Of a DNA stretch of 46,635 bases, positions 1-11,100 are shown piece by piece; the first letter of the stretch is position 1, and each line of letters begins with the position of its first letter. The position numbers and the translations under genes were made by a program. The stretch lies in the NCBI GenBank assembly GCA_015039465.1, contig MU130497.1:300533-347167 (forward strand), written 5' to 3'. The stretch comes from Phlegmacium glaucopus. Taxonomy: Eukaryota; Basidiomycota; Agaricomycetes; Agaricales; Cortinariaceae. The notes beneath the pieces were generated by a model that searched no databases, was not told the DNA's origin, and saw nothing but the letters and a program-made list of their open reading frames with translations.

Positions 1-920
1 CGTGAGTCCAGCTTGCCTTCTAGATTAGGTTTCGGAGGAGTGGAAGAAGTCTTATTGGAGTCTGCAGGCTTAACGGATTTTTGATCCAAAGGCTGAGACT
101 GTTTCCCGGAACTGGAAGAAGGGTTGGAAGAGGGTACGGAGGAGGATGAGGAAGGGGTAGGACCCTTAGGAGGGTTTTGGCGTTGCTGTGGAGCTGGTTC
201 CCGAGAATGTTCTTGCATATGTTCCCAGTGTTGAGCATCGGCGTTTTGAGCTTTTTGACGCATCGCGGTTAAAGACCGAGGCTTGCCATCACCTTTGTTG
301 ATTTCATCCTTGATTCGGGAAGGTAAACCTTCATAAAACCTATACCTAAGAGCAGGCTCGCCCCAAGTACAGCGGACTGCCAAGGAGTTGAACTGGACTA
401 AGTAATCAGAGATACATTGGCCGTCCTTCATTCGGAGATTGGTGAGTTCGTGTTCTATGTCGGCGGACTCGTCGTAAGGACCAAAGTGGGACTGAAGTGC
501 GCTGACAAAGAGATCCCAATCTTCAAGCCAAGACGGAGGCTCGTCGGTGAGACCAGAAATTCCAGGTTCGAACCATTCCTGAGCAACATCCCGGAGATAG
601 GACAAAGCAAAGGTTACTCGCTTGGAGTCATCTCGGAATGTGTCGGAAGAGCTCCGGAAATAGAGCTTGCACTGGAAAAGAAAAGCTTTTAGTTTCTTAG
701 GATCCTTACCCGTGAAGGGTTCGGGCTCTCTAAGTCTGCCAGCCGAATCGGACTTGGCTGAAGATTTCCCGAGGGAATTCAAAGCGGAAACGAGTTGATT
801 GATATGAATAGATGGAGACTCAACTTCGTCCGTAGTCCTCCGAGGTTCGTTGATAAGACTAGCCTCTTCGACTACATCGGGAATGGGAGTCTGCCTGGTA
901 GGAGTATTTTCGTGGGACAT
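1..920 (-). CDS. Ty3/gypsy retrotransposon Gag, partial
   Basis: A minus-strand frame opens with ATG at 920-918 and stays open to the window edge, giving 306 residues without a stop. The middle has the look of a retrotransposon gag (capsid-like) domain: FTGKD near the start, then YLRDVAQEWFEP, WLEDWDLFVSALQSHFGP and LTNLRMKDGQCISDYLVQFN, followed by a Ser/Pro/Gln-rich tail. Gag packages element RNA into cytoplasmic particles. The LTR lies just upstream (999-1577), so the element reads leftward and protease, reverse transcriptase and integrase would be outside the window. The intact frame suggests a young insertion. Family assignment rests on motif recognition only. Confidence 0.85.
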   Translation of the reverse strand, partial: MSHENTPTRQTPIPDVVEEASLINEPRRTTDEVESPSIHINQLVSALNSLGKSSAKSDSAGRLREPEPFTGKDPKKLKAFLFQCKLYFRSSSDTFRDDSKRVTFALSYLRDVAQEWFEPGISGLTDEPPSWLEDWDLFVSALQSHFGPYDESADIEHELTNLRMKDGQCISDYLVQFNSLAVRCTWGEPALRYRFYEGLPSRIKDEINKGDGKPRSLTAMRQKAQNADAQHWEHMQEHSREPAPQQRQNPPKGPTPSSSSSVPSSNPSSSSGKQSQPLDQKSVKPADSNKTSSTPPKPNLEGKLDS

Positions 921-998
921 GTTTTGTTGTATCGGTAATTGAGTTTTGGAAGTTTTGGAACAAGTTAGCATAGGAGTGGGTGAGCAGTTCGAATATAC

Positions 999-1577
999 TG
1001 TTAAGTTTAAAACAAGGAAGTCACGTCGGAGTTACTCCGGAACGGACGGAACAGAACCGGAACAGTAAGCGGAAAGGACGTTGGCCTCAGCGTGTGTGCT
1101 GTGCCGCCCAGCTCCTAAGGTGTCCTGATTTCGGAACGGAAGAAGAAGTAATAAGACGGAAGACCTCAGTGACTTAGAGGACGAACAAGAGGAGGAAACA
1201 AAGTTGATATTCGAACTGAGGGAAAACATACAAGTTTGAGTACTTTAAATATAAAAGGAATTGCAACCAAAATATAGAATATAAATATAAGTGCTGCGTT
1301 CTGCTCCCGGAAAAGGTCCTGCATTCTTGGGTGAATAATCCATGGCTGGTGTGCTGACTGATGATGGGAAAGATGATGACAAAGAATAGTGGTAGTGGCG
1401 AAGAAGTGATAACGGGTTTGGAGTATAGACGGAGGAACCGGAATGACACGGAGAAGTCTCGGAGTTGAACATAGGAAGAGTAGTTCGGGATATAAGGGAA
1501 GGCACTGTACGGAGTACGGACTACCGGAAACAGCTCCGACGGAGCCGGACCGGAGTAACGTATAACGGAATGTAACA
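999..1577 (-). mobile_element. 5' LTR of the gypsy element
   Basis: Read on the minus strand it opens TGTTACATTCC at 1577 and probably closes ...TTAACA at 999, followed by an 80 bp leader before the gag ATG. The outer boundary is firm because coding sequence of the disrupted HECT-like gene stops there and because related copies (5645-5744 and 20127 onward) start with the same bases. The inner boundary is an estimate from a TG/CA rule. An AT-rich TATATTTATATTC segment near 1270-1290 could belong to the promoter. The matching second LTR and target duplication are outside the window. Confidence 0.75.
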
Positions 1578-4139
1578 ATGTTGCAGAATCGAGATCTGCA
1601 AGAACAACTGCAATAAAGAATGGTGATATCGGGAAGGGATCCAGACCCCAGATGAAAGACTGTCGTAATAACAAGCCATAGAACTCAAAGTCCTCAACAT
1701 CTTGTGGAGTTACAGACAAAGGCATCATGTTTGTTGGAGTATAGTAGCCGTCAGCTGCCTCCATCCAATGCAATGTGTTGCTGACAATCCTAGAAATGAC
1801 TGTTGACCAGGTTGAACGTGTTGGCCCATAACCAATGCCCTCTCCACTGTGATATTGAAGATGATTAATAGTGTGAATATAGAAAACGTCTGAAAACCTA
1901 CATGCTGGCAGATATTTTGGTTTTATCCAAGGCCTTGATATTGAGATTATGGATGAATGTAGCACTATAAGGCGGGAGAGATTCAGCTTTTCCTGTAAAA
2001 AATAGCTGCCGTAGGCGTGGGTAGAGAGCATCAGCAGCCTCATCAGTGCTCGTTGATATAACTGTGAGCAAGGTATCATCATCGGTGTCCCCCGCAAGTT
2101 GCTCCAAAGCATCGTGAAAAATTTCATAAACCTCTCGCTGATTAGGGTTGTCTGCAATAGGTTGGTGAGAAAGTGAGTTTGTTAGTAGAAGTGGTATATT
2201 AGACAAACCAGAAAGATCCACAGGAGCTGGGACAAGGCTCTCGTCAGGTTCTAGCATAGCACTGGTTGGCAATGGGGCATCAAGTAACCTTGGGTCGATC
2301 AGAATGTTTTCAGAAGCCCTAGGGACAGCAGGAATAGTTGATGTTGAAGTCACCACATTTGAAGTAGTGGGAGGAATCTGTGCAGGGATATTTGAGATGT
2401 GTTGTAGAGAAGGTTCAGACATGATTTCTTCGTCCATTTCATAATCTATTAGAGATGGCTAAAAGAATATCATGTGAAATACATCGTAGGAGAATCTAAA
2501 ACAAAACTCACACTGCAAACTCGCTTCTCAGTTTCCTCGCAAGATAAGCCTCCAGAATTACAAGTGGGGGCTTCTTCATCTAAACCTTTATTCATATCGA
2601 CTTCTCGGAAGCCGAACCATAATCTCTCAGAAAGACACTCATGAAGTTTTCCCTCTCGTCCTTTCAAGGGGCCAACAATGATACCATGGGTTGGAACTAA
2701 GAAAAATAGACATTACGAAGGATTGGCCTGGTTCTAAAGTGTATTACTTACCAATTAGAAGAAGCTGATGAGGTTCATCATCAATCGTTACAGCAGGGAT
2801 ACACCTTTCTCCATGACAATTAACCATTAGCTCCCAGAGTTTCTTAAATGTTAACCGTTTCATATCTGCAGTGGGAAATGGATTGAGAGGCAGTGAATAT
2901 CGGGGGGTTCTCTGTGTTTGTTTTGCATACAAGATCTGCCAAGGAAGCTCAGGTGATAGAGAAGGGGTCGATGATGGACTGAAGAGATGACTCTGCTGAT
3001 TTTCCAAGACAAGACTGAGTTTGTGAAGGTCCATGTGTTTTTTCAGACATTCATTTAGGGCATTGACAATGAGATCTTCTTGAGAAGCTTGCACTTGAAA
3101 TACGAAAGAGAGGTGGAGATGTTCGGCTTTTGCAAAAAATAGGCGTGATTTGCCTTCTACAGGGGCACGAATACTTCCAGATGGGATAAAAATGCCAGTC
3201 TTCGATGTAAAACCATTCAACTGCAATACCAATAAGGTTATGTGTCATTTTCTATAATAAATTAGGACTTACACTGGTAGGGAGAATGATACATGCAAAT
3301 TTGTAGTCAATGCTTTTGGGTGCATGACTTTGTGAGGATAAAGCTTGGGTTCCAACTCGTGACCCGGGATTTCTTGCTGAACGTGTGGCTGTCCGTGTGG
3401 TAGTGACGCGTGGCAAAGCTATTGTTGGAAGTGGACCTAAGGTTAGGGGATTCTGTGCAATACCCCAAGCGGGTACTGGAAGCCCATGGGGGGTGGGTTG
3501 ATGGCGTTGAGCAGCGTTCATGCGGCGTTCGTTTGTGGTGGCTGTGCCACCAGAGGAGGAGTCCAGGTGCCATGGCTGAAAGGATGACAATGAAGAAGGC
3601 TGAGTAGGTCGTATACACTCTGGAGTGGCATTCTGATGGGAGAAGGTACCAGGCATCATCCATGCAGGAGTAGATGCTGATGATGGAGGGGCAGTGGATG
3701 GAGGGGCAGTGGATGGAGGGGCAGTGGATGATGGTCCAGATGATGTCGAAGGTACTGGATCCCAATCTGGAGACATTCCATGCAGAAAATATGCCTGGGA
3801 ACAGTGGACACACAGCAGCCTAGCTGCCACTGTCTGATTCTAGGAGGAATGACTCAAGTGAGCAAGGAAATAAGGGATTATTTTTTCAAAAATGTACAAT
3901 CGCAAAAATCTCCCCATTTCTGGCTTGAAAAAGATCACCTGATGACCTGCAATATTGGGGTTGCAGGTTATAAATATGGCCATCACTGTGGCTTGTAACA
4001 GGATGGTCGCAAACACATATCTGGTCAATCTGATAAAAAGGAGGTCACTGACTCGATGATGCCAACTGAATAAGTCAATTACACTTACTACACCAAATGG
4101 TGCGGGGCAGTTGCATATGGTACATGACAGGCTATCCAT
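1578..4139 (-). pseudogene. HECT-like E3 ubiquitin ligase gene, interrupted by retrotransposon
   Basis: Seven minus-strand exons join in phase: 4139-4089, 4029-3939, 3829-3273, 3220-2752, 2696-2512, 2458-1902 and 1846-1578. Introns are 52-109 bp with GT/AG ends. The N-terminus is Cys-rich (CTICNC, ICVCDHP, LLCVHC), which suggests zinc binding. A Ser/Pro/Thr-rich linker follows. The last exon carries GIGYGPTRSTWS, then a FYGLLLRQSFIWGLDPFPISPFF stretch matching the start of the HECT N-lobe (compare the GxGPTxEF and FxxLGxLxGxAL...PLSPFF patterns). HECT enzymes pass ubiquitin through a C-lobe cysteine; that part is not in the window. The gypsy LTR cuts the reading frame in the N-lobe, so the allele is probably null. 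The HECT-like call is moderately sure. Confidence 0.6.
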
Positions 4140-4869
4140 GATAAAATATTAGAATTACAGATAATAAAAAAAAGTACAAGGACACAGAGAAAAAGGAGAA
4201 AGAGGAGGAAGAGAAAAATGGGAGGATAGGTCCGAGCGTACCCTGTAATATTTGAGTCAGATCAGGCTTCCGAGGCAAAGAAGGTAAATCCACTCTTCTT
4301 TCATTGGGAATGACCTTACATTGAGTTTAATGAAGAGTCTTTAACCTAATGGGGGATGATCGGCATTGCAATCGGGAAGTGCCTAAATATAAAGAAAACC
4401 TAGGGAAAGAGAAAAGGAGGACAACTGAAAGTATGGACCATATGGTAGTTGGAACTTGGAACCCAGATCCCAATCCCGATAGAAATCCTGGAAAAATTTT
4501 GTAAACCTATAGCACTGTCCAGATAGAAATTGGGCCATTTTGGCTGGAACCCAGAGGAGGATTTCTGGATAGAAATTGGACTGGCTTGACCTAACCCCAT
4601 GGTCCCCATCAGGAAAACATTTCATGTGTGGTCGTCTGACAAGTGTGGTGTCAGAAATATTCTCTTCCCATTTTTGCTCATTGAGTGGATATGTGCTGCC
4701 TGGAGATTTCATTGAAAAATGACCAAGTTCTTAGACGATGGTAACATACCTGGAGATGAGGGATTGTTTGAATAATGAGGTCTAATGGGTCCTTTCCAGG
4801 GCATAAGTCAAGCTCAGGTAAACTTCCATGAGCCATCATCATTCATGGTTGGTTGACGTGTGTTGGACT
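4140..4869. other. Upstream flank of the HECT-like gene, no gene seen
   Basis: A purine-rich run (4178-4225, AAAGGAGAAAGAGG type) lies just upstream of the HECT-like start. A short phrase resembling GATAGAAATTGG recurs at 4523 and 4570. I see no coherent coding frame with splice support. Confidence 0.4.
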
Positions 4870-4874
4870 GGTAG

Positions 4875-4958
4875 TGTTAGAGGATGTGGGGGACCTGGGA
4901 ATCAAGTTAAATACAAAGGTGGTTATTGAAGATAACCACCTTACACCTATATACTACA
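4875..4958 (+). mobile_element. Fragment of LTR family TGTTAGAGG
   Basis: The first 84 bases match the start of the complete solo LTR at 6053, including a stem-loop (4916-4926 pairing with 4932-4942). Similarity ends after ATACTACA, so this is a truncated copy. It is preceded by GGTAG, the same pentamer that flanks the LTR at 6053. Confidence 0.65.
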
Positions 4959-5644
4959 AGTGTTGATGTAACTGCACAGAGCTTGTTGAGAAAAGGTGTA
5001 TTTTCAAGATTATAAAATCTCTACTCAAAACAATAACTCAATCAATACTTTATACAATCTTATAATGCAAGTTGGGTTTTCTAGAAAGTATAACCTTTCC
5101 AAGATTTTGAATTTCACTTCAACTGGTACACACAATAACAATAATAATTTGGATCAATTCAAGGATGATCAAACTTTTAAAACAGTTTTGCAATTTATGG
5201 CTTGCACCAACAATCAGTCAAAGAATTCCTAAGACTTTACTGATTGATTTTAAAACTTGTGTACACTAAAGTCCAAGACTTTGTTACAACTTCAACAAAA
5301 TTGCATACACAAGAAGACCCCTTGCTTCTGTTATGACTTCAACACAATTGCATACACAAGAAGACTCAAACTTCTGCTATGACTTTGAAACAACACAACT
5401 TTTATAACAATTCAACAATTGTTACAACAAGTTCAACACTCTGAGAAACTGATCTATATCAATGCCCAAATCTCAAAGACAAGTGTTCTTGCTCAATGTC
5501 TAAGACAGTAAGCTGTACTAGGTTGCAAATGAGGGGGGGAAAGAAAGAATCCAATTTTCTGACTATTTACAAACCCTAGGAGGTATTTTATACATTTGAG
5601 AAATTTAAAAATAGATAATGTCCAAAAATAGATATACTGGTTCA
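4959..5644. repeat. AT-rich transposon-like stretch with a tandem repeat
   Basis: No gene is visible. Between 5283 and 5395 a unit of about 55 bp containing ATTGCATACACAAGAAGAC occurs twice, with a third degenerate start (GCTATGACTTTG). The position between two LTR fragments suggests remains of a retrotransposon, but no protein motif supports this. Confidence 0.45.
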
Positions 5645-5744
5645 GAGTAGATCCAGATACAAGGGAAGGTACTGGACGGAGTACGGAGTACCAGAGACAA
5701 CTCCAATGGAGCTGGACCGGAGTCACGTATAATGGAATGTAACA
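5645..5744 (-). mobile_element. Gypsy LTR fragment
   Basis: On the minus strand it starts TGTTACATTCC at 5744 and follows the first 100 bases of the gypsy LTR at 1577 (ACTCCGGTCCAGCTCC and TCCGTACTCCGTCCAG), then loses similarity. It is a truncated relic of the same family. Confidence 0.7.
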
Positions 5745-6047
5745 TGTCCATTCATTCATTGTCAGTGTTCATTGTTGTCACTTGTTCATTGTCATTTATT
5801 GAATCATTGTCATTCAACATATTTTGTTTGTTGTTTGTCTGTAGTAGTTTATATTAAATTTTAATTTTAATTTTAAAAAAACACCTGCCAAGGTAGTACC
5901 CACACTCACCATCACTGTGCCCGACATTGTCGTCCATGTCCATGATTTTCATCCCTGTGTGCTGTCATAGTACATTAATTAAATCAAGAAACTTACCAAA
6001 AATAACTCCCTCAGTGAGGAGTTGTTGGTGTGGTTGGTGTGGTTGTG
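5745..6047. other. Repeat-rich spacer, no gene
   Basis: It contains irregular repeats of CATTGTCA/CATTCATT (5748-5815), then a TTTTAATTTTAATTTTAAAAAAA run near 5855-5880. No coding frame is supported. Confidence 0.4.
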
Positions 6048-6052
6048 GGTAG

Positions 6053-6378
6053 TGTTAGAGGAGGTAAAGACCCAGGAATCAAGTTGAATTCTAAGGTGGT
6101 TATTGAAGATAACCACCTTACACCTATATACTACATGTGTGTGAAGCAATATGACTATATACGGCTAGTACATAATAGAAGGTAGGGTGTGTGATATAAA
6201 CAAGAATAGAACTGACATCTCACAATGTCATTGGCGAAGGGTCAACTACAACAACGATAAAGGGGTGTCCATAAAGGGTAGGAAGGGGAACATGGCATGT
6301 GATATGATCATAGAGTGAAATGAAAGTAAAGACAGGGCTAAGCATACCTAGGGGCGGATACAATGAGTATCCCTAACA
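6053..6378 (+). mobile_element. Solo LTR, 326 bp, with 5 bp target duplication
   Basis: It begins TGTTAGAGG and ends CCCTAACA. GGTAG occurs directly on both sides (6048-6052 and 6379-6383), the 5 bp duplication expected of integrase-mediated insertion. No internal region is present, so this is a solo LTR left by LTR-LTR recombination. An 11 bp perfect stem (6093-6103 with 6109-6119) lies near its start. Related copies: 4875, 19681 and 22165-22303. Confidence 0.8.
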
Positions 6379-6380
6379 GG

Positions 6381-7502
6381 TAGTGCTTGAAATTCCAGTC
6401 CTAAAACTGCAAAAAAACTGTTAACTGGACTTAGTGCTTGAAAGTCTGGTTAATTAACTGGAAAATAACCGAGACCGGACTGGACCTAACTGCAAAAAGA
6501 CCAGACCGCAGTTAGTGGTTAGTTGATTCTGAAAATAAAATAACCGGTTATAATTGCCCCTATTTTACCCCTTCAAAACGTGCCTAATATCATTAAAAAC
6601 ACTCAAAATTTGACTGAGTTATTGTCAAATCTCTAAATATTAGTCAAAATAGTTGATTTTTAAGATTAATTTCATAAATATGTCAATTCTTCACCGAATT
6701 AAGCATTCCTGAGCTCGTTTTAAAGCTACAATAAGTGGGAATAATATTCACTGAGACATATATGGACGGATTTGCTGTATTTTCGCCGAATTTCATTTTT
6801 TTCGGTCCTAACTGGTTGGTAACTGCAACTAACCGCTTTTGGTCGGTTATTTTTGGTCCGGTTAGGTTATTTTGGGCTTGGGAACAAATCCTAACCGGTC
6901 TCGGTCTCGGTTAGAGCCCCTGGGCACCAAATAACCGGACTTAACCGGACTTTCAAGCACTAACTGGACTGGACTGGACTGGACCAGTTAAAGACCAGAC
7001 CAGCAGTCCAATTTTCTGATTTTTGAGAATCAAAAGACCAGTCTAGACCGAACTGGTCTAAACCGGCAAAGGGGTAGCCCTAATTACCCCTTTCCAATGA
7101 GCCCAAGATCATAAAATTCCGATAAAGACTGGCTGAGAAATAAACAGATCTGTACAATACAAGTACAATATTCTAAAATATTCACTAAAATAAGACATTT
7201 TACTAATATTACTGTAGAAAATCCAAGTCTTAATGGAATTTAACATTCTTGGGCTCATTCGGAGGCTATTATGTAGCTGAACAACAGTTTTTGACACAAT
7301 AATATATATTTGTGAGCAGAAAGCCGGTTGCAGACTGGTTAAGACTAGGACTAGTCTTAGGACTGAAAAAAACTGATGTTAACTGGTCTTAAGCAGTCCA
7401 GTCTGGTTTTTTGAGATCCTAGGATCGAGGTGGACCAGTTATGGTCTTCGTTAAAGGTCCTGAGGGTCAAAAAATCAGACTGGACTGGACTTTCAAGTAC
7501 TA
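6381..7502. mobile_element. hAT-like non-autonomous element (outer, TAGTGCTTGAA family)
   Basis: The left end reads TAGTGCTTGAAATTCCAGTCC and the right end is the reverse complement of TAGTACTTGAAAGTCCAGTCC, giving roughly 20 bp imperfect terminal inverted repeats. The interior is AT-rich with many ACTGGACT-like motifs on both strands and no transposase frame. A second family member (6432-6962) sits inside it. The flanks show no convincing 8 bp duplication, so it may be a composite of two relatives. Confidence 0.55.
6432..6962. mobile_element. hAT-like MITE (inner), 531 bp with 8 bp TSD
   Basis: The termini are TAGTGCTTGAAAGTCTGG and its inverse ending CTTTCAAGCACTA. The octamer ACTGGACT flanks it exactly (6424-6431 and 6963-6970). 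An 8 bp target duplication and T/CAG-type ends are typical of the hAT superfamily. No coding capacity is seen, so it would need a transposase in trans. Confidence 0.75.
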
Positions 7503-8121
7503 ATAATGATTGCTTGTGTACAAACAACTTTTAGTTATTTGGTCTATATTGCTAGCACTGAATACGAGTGCAAGCTTATAGTCACCATAACAGGAATGAT
7601 ATCATGGCCTTGGAAGGTAGAAATTAAAGGTGAAGATACACCATTCAAGTCAGTACAAAAAAAGTACAGTAATTTAGACTAATTTAAATTTCATTTCAAA
7701 GAAACAGAGAAGAATTGATATTTATAACTATGTTATTGTTATACCTTTGACATTCTTTGGAGTGTTGTGACCAAACCAAATGGTTGACATCCATGATACT
7801 TTGAAAGGTCTAGAGTCAGAACTTACAAGTAAATGCTGTAACCATGATATGACACTACGATGACAATTTATTTCAGAGTTTGCAGCACATACAATTGGCA
7901 ATTGGAGATATGTCCAACTATAATTAAGTAGGTCATGGCCTGAATGTTTATTGCATCTTGAGATATTATTTTTAGTTTTGACTTGAATGCTAGCATTGAA
8001 AGGGAGACTATGTTCTGCTTCTATTAGAAGTGTCCCTTCTTTCATTTCCTGTGTTCAAATTCAAATTGAAGATAAATGAGATAGAGTACAAATCCTTGTA
8101 TACTTTGATGTTTGGGCTACT
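7503..8121. other. 3' flank of NLR copy 1
   Basis: No gene is supported. From about 7697 the sequence is also present downstream of NLR copy 2 (23539 onward), marking the left edge of the segmental duplication. Confidence 0.6.
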
Positions 8122-11100
8122 TCAGTCTCTTCCTATTCTCTTCTTTATATTCATGACTTCAAGCTTCAGCTGCTCTGCCTCATTCTGCCTTCCCTGAAGA
8201 TGGTATGTGCTTGCTAGATTTGCCATGCTGTTGAGGGTGTCTGGATGTTTTGCACCAAGCAGCTTCTTTCTCATGTCCATTTGAACCTCCAGTTGCTCTG
8301 CCTCATTCCACCTTCCCTGATCCCTGTATGTGATTGCTAGATTTGCCATACTGCTGAGGGTGTATGGATGTTCTACACCAAGCAGCTTCTTTCTCATGTC
8401 CATAACTTGAACCTTCAGTTGCTCTGCCTCATTCCACCTTCCCTGGTTCCTGTATGTGCTTGCTAGATTTCCCATACTGGTGAGGGTGTCTGGATGTTCT
8501 ACACCAAGCAGCTTCTTTCTCATGTCCACAACTTGAATCTCCAGCTGCTCTGCCTCATTCCACCTTCCTTGATTCCAGTATGTGTGTGCTATATTTGCCA
8601 TGCTGTTGAGGGTGTCTGGATGTTCTGCACCAAGCAGCTTCTTTCCCATGTCCATAACTTGAACCTGCAGTTGCTCTGCCTCATTCCACCTTCCCTGATC
8701 CCTGTATGTAATTGCTAGATTTGCCATACTCATGAGGCTGTCTGGATGTTCTACACCAAGCAGCTTCTTTCTTGTGTCCATAACTTGAACCTCCAGTTGC
8801 TCTGCCTCATTCCACCTTCCCTGATTCCTGTATGTGCTTGCTAGATTTCCCATACTGGTGAGGGTGTCTGGATGTTCTATACCAAGCAGCTTCTTTCTCA
8901 TGTCCATAACTTGAATCTCCAGCTGCTCTGCCTCATTCCACCTTCCTTGATTCCAGTATGTGTGTGCTATATTTGCCATACTGTTGAGGGTGTCTAGATG
9001 TTTTGCACCAAGCAGTGTCTTCCTCATGTCCATAACTTGAACCTCCAGTTGCTCTGCCTCATTCCACCTTCCCTGATGCCTGTATGTAATTGCTAGATTT
9101 GCCATACTGGTGAAGGTGTCTGGATGTTTTGCACCAAGCAGTGTCTTCCTCATGTCCATGACTTGAACCTCCAGTTGCTCTGCCTCATTCCACCTTCCTT
9201 GATCCTTGTATGTGTTTGCTAGATTTGCCATACTGATGAAGGTGTCTGGATGTTTTGCACCAAGCAGTGTCTTCCTCATGTCCACTTGAACCTGCAGTTG
9301 CTCTGCCTCATTCCACCTTCCCTGATCCCTGTATGTGATTGCTAGATTTGCCATACTTTTGAGGGTGTCTGGATGTTTTGCACCAAGCACCTTCTTTCTC
9401 ATGTCCATAACTTGGATTTCCAGTTGCTCAGCATTGTCCCAGTCTCCATTCTCCCACATTACACGTGAAATTTTGGTCCATTTGTCATCATAGTACTCCT
9501 TGATAAGTCCTATCTCCCTTAAATGTAATTCATTTGCCTTAACATGTGAGAAAATCAACCGTCGCAGTACATAATCCTGACTTTCAAATCTCCATGGAAT
9601 TGCACAGGACAATATTATGCTTCCCATCTCACACATTCTTTGCTGCTCAGATTTTGACATCCTTTCCCGGCTCCAGTAGTGCACCAGAGGATGAACAGAT
9701 AACATTTTAGGTGATTCTCCTCTTTTCATCAAGGAGAAAGAAAGAAGGACACTAACTCCTTGTCCAAAGATGAAGTCATCCCAGTGACCATCATTGTCCA
9801 AGCTAAGCAGAGTATGATCCAGTAATGTGACTGCCTGTGGCAACCTTTTAGCTATGTCACTATCAACAATGTGTTTCATGGCCTCCTCAGCAGCAGATTG
9901 GAATATCTCTTTAGAAATATTGCTATGATGATAGAAAGCACATATTTGAAGAATAAGGATTGCAGCCTGTGCTGCTTGTGCATCTCTAGCAGTGGAATGT
10001 CCACCAGCCCTCTTTTCTATTTCTTTGAAAGAAAGATCCCAAGATCCATACACTGTTTTGTCATACTTTGATGCTCCTGTAAAGGTAGCATCTGACATAA
10101 GAGCATGTCGATGTACTGAGAACTGCCTGAGATATTTATCAATATCACATTTCCCAACTTCAATATAAGCACCAGCATGATCAATAGCAAGAGGAATGCA
10201 GCCAAGCTCAGTCACAATATTTTTAGCAGCTTGTAGATGCTCAGGCAATGCATCCAAACAGCTAGCCCTGAGAAGTAGAGCTATAGCATCTGACTCCTCC
10301 ATTTCAAGGATCTCAATTTTGTTCTCAAATGATACAATCCTTCCCATGAATTGGTTTCTGCTAGTAATCAGAATATTACCTCTGTTACCTGGAGGAATGA
10401 ACTTGGCCACCACCTCTGGAGGAGGATCATCAGCATTATCAAACACAATCAACCATTCTCCTTGGAGAAAAGATATCCACTGGAGGACAGACTCAACAGA
10501 GCCATCTACACCAGAATATTGTGCAGCAGGAAGACCAGATATGCCCTTGAGAGACATTTCCATGCTCTCCTGAGAGGAGGCATCAACCCAGAATACATGT
10601 GAAAAACTATCAAGAAATGAATCCAGTGTTGTGAATGGCAAAGTAAGGACCCTTACTTTTCAGATGTTTCTTCTATGAACTTGAGACAAATCTGCGTCTT
10701 TCCAATCCCTCCCAATCCCCAGAGGAGACACAAGTGCCTAGACATCAGTCCACTAGCAGCACGACGACCAAAAATCTTCCCAAGTTTATCGAGTACATCT
10801 TTCCGTCCAGTAAAGATTGGACTGGAGTTGGGTTTTTGAATTACAGGGATCTTCGTCTGCCCTTCGCCAGTATTAGCAGGGAGAATATTGACATTGTTCT
10901 GTATGTACAATTATTACTAAATCATACAGACGACTTACGAGAAAGACTTACGAAAGTGCCGCCAGTGATGAGCGTATTCTGGGCATTCGCAAAGAAACCC
11001 AAGGTAGATTGTTGAGCCTGCTTATCATTAGCGAAAGCCGAGAACACATGGGGTAAGCAACTCACGGAAGGATTTCGTTCCGATTCTGTGGGTCCCAAGT

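Noticed and set aside
1174..1577. Minus-strand frame running from the HECT-like exon through the LTR
   Set aside because: The extension past 1578 is LTR sequence shared with other LTR copies, so it is read-through and not part of the original protein.
3410..3607. Plus-strand frame over the Ser/Pro-rich exon
   Set aside because: Antisense to a well-supported exon of the HECT-like gene.
4383..4712. 109-codon minus-strand frame
   Set aside because: No motif, no splice context and repeated phrases inside it; likely chance.
8494..8718. Plus-strand open frame with repeats (TKQLLSHVHNLNLQLLCLIPPSL)
   Set aside because: Exact antisense of the TPR array; its repeats only mirror the 126 bp units.
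8160..9440. Regular repeats suggesting a CRISPR array
   Set aside because: Units are contiguous, coding and without unique spacers; the DNA is eukaryotic.
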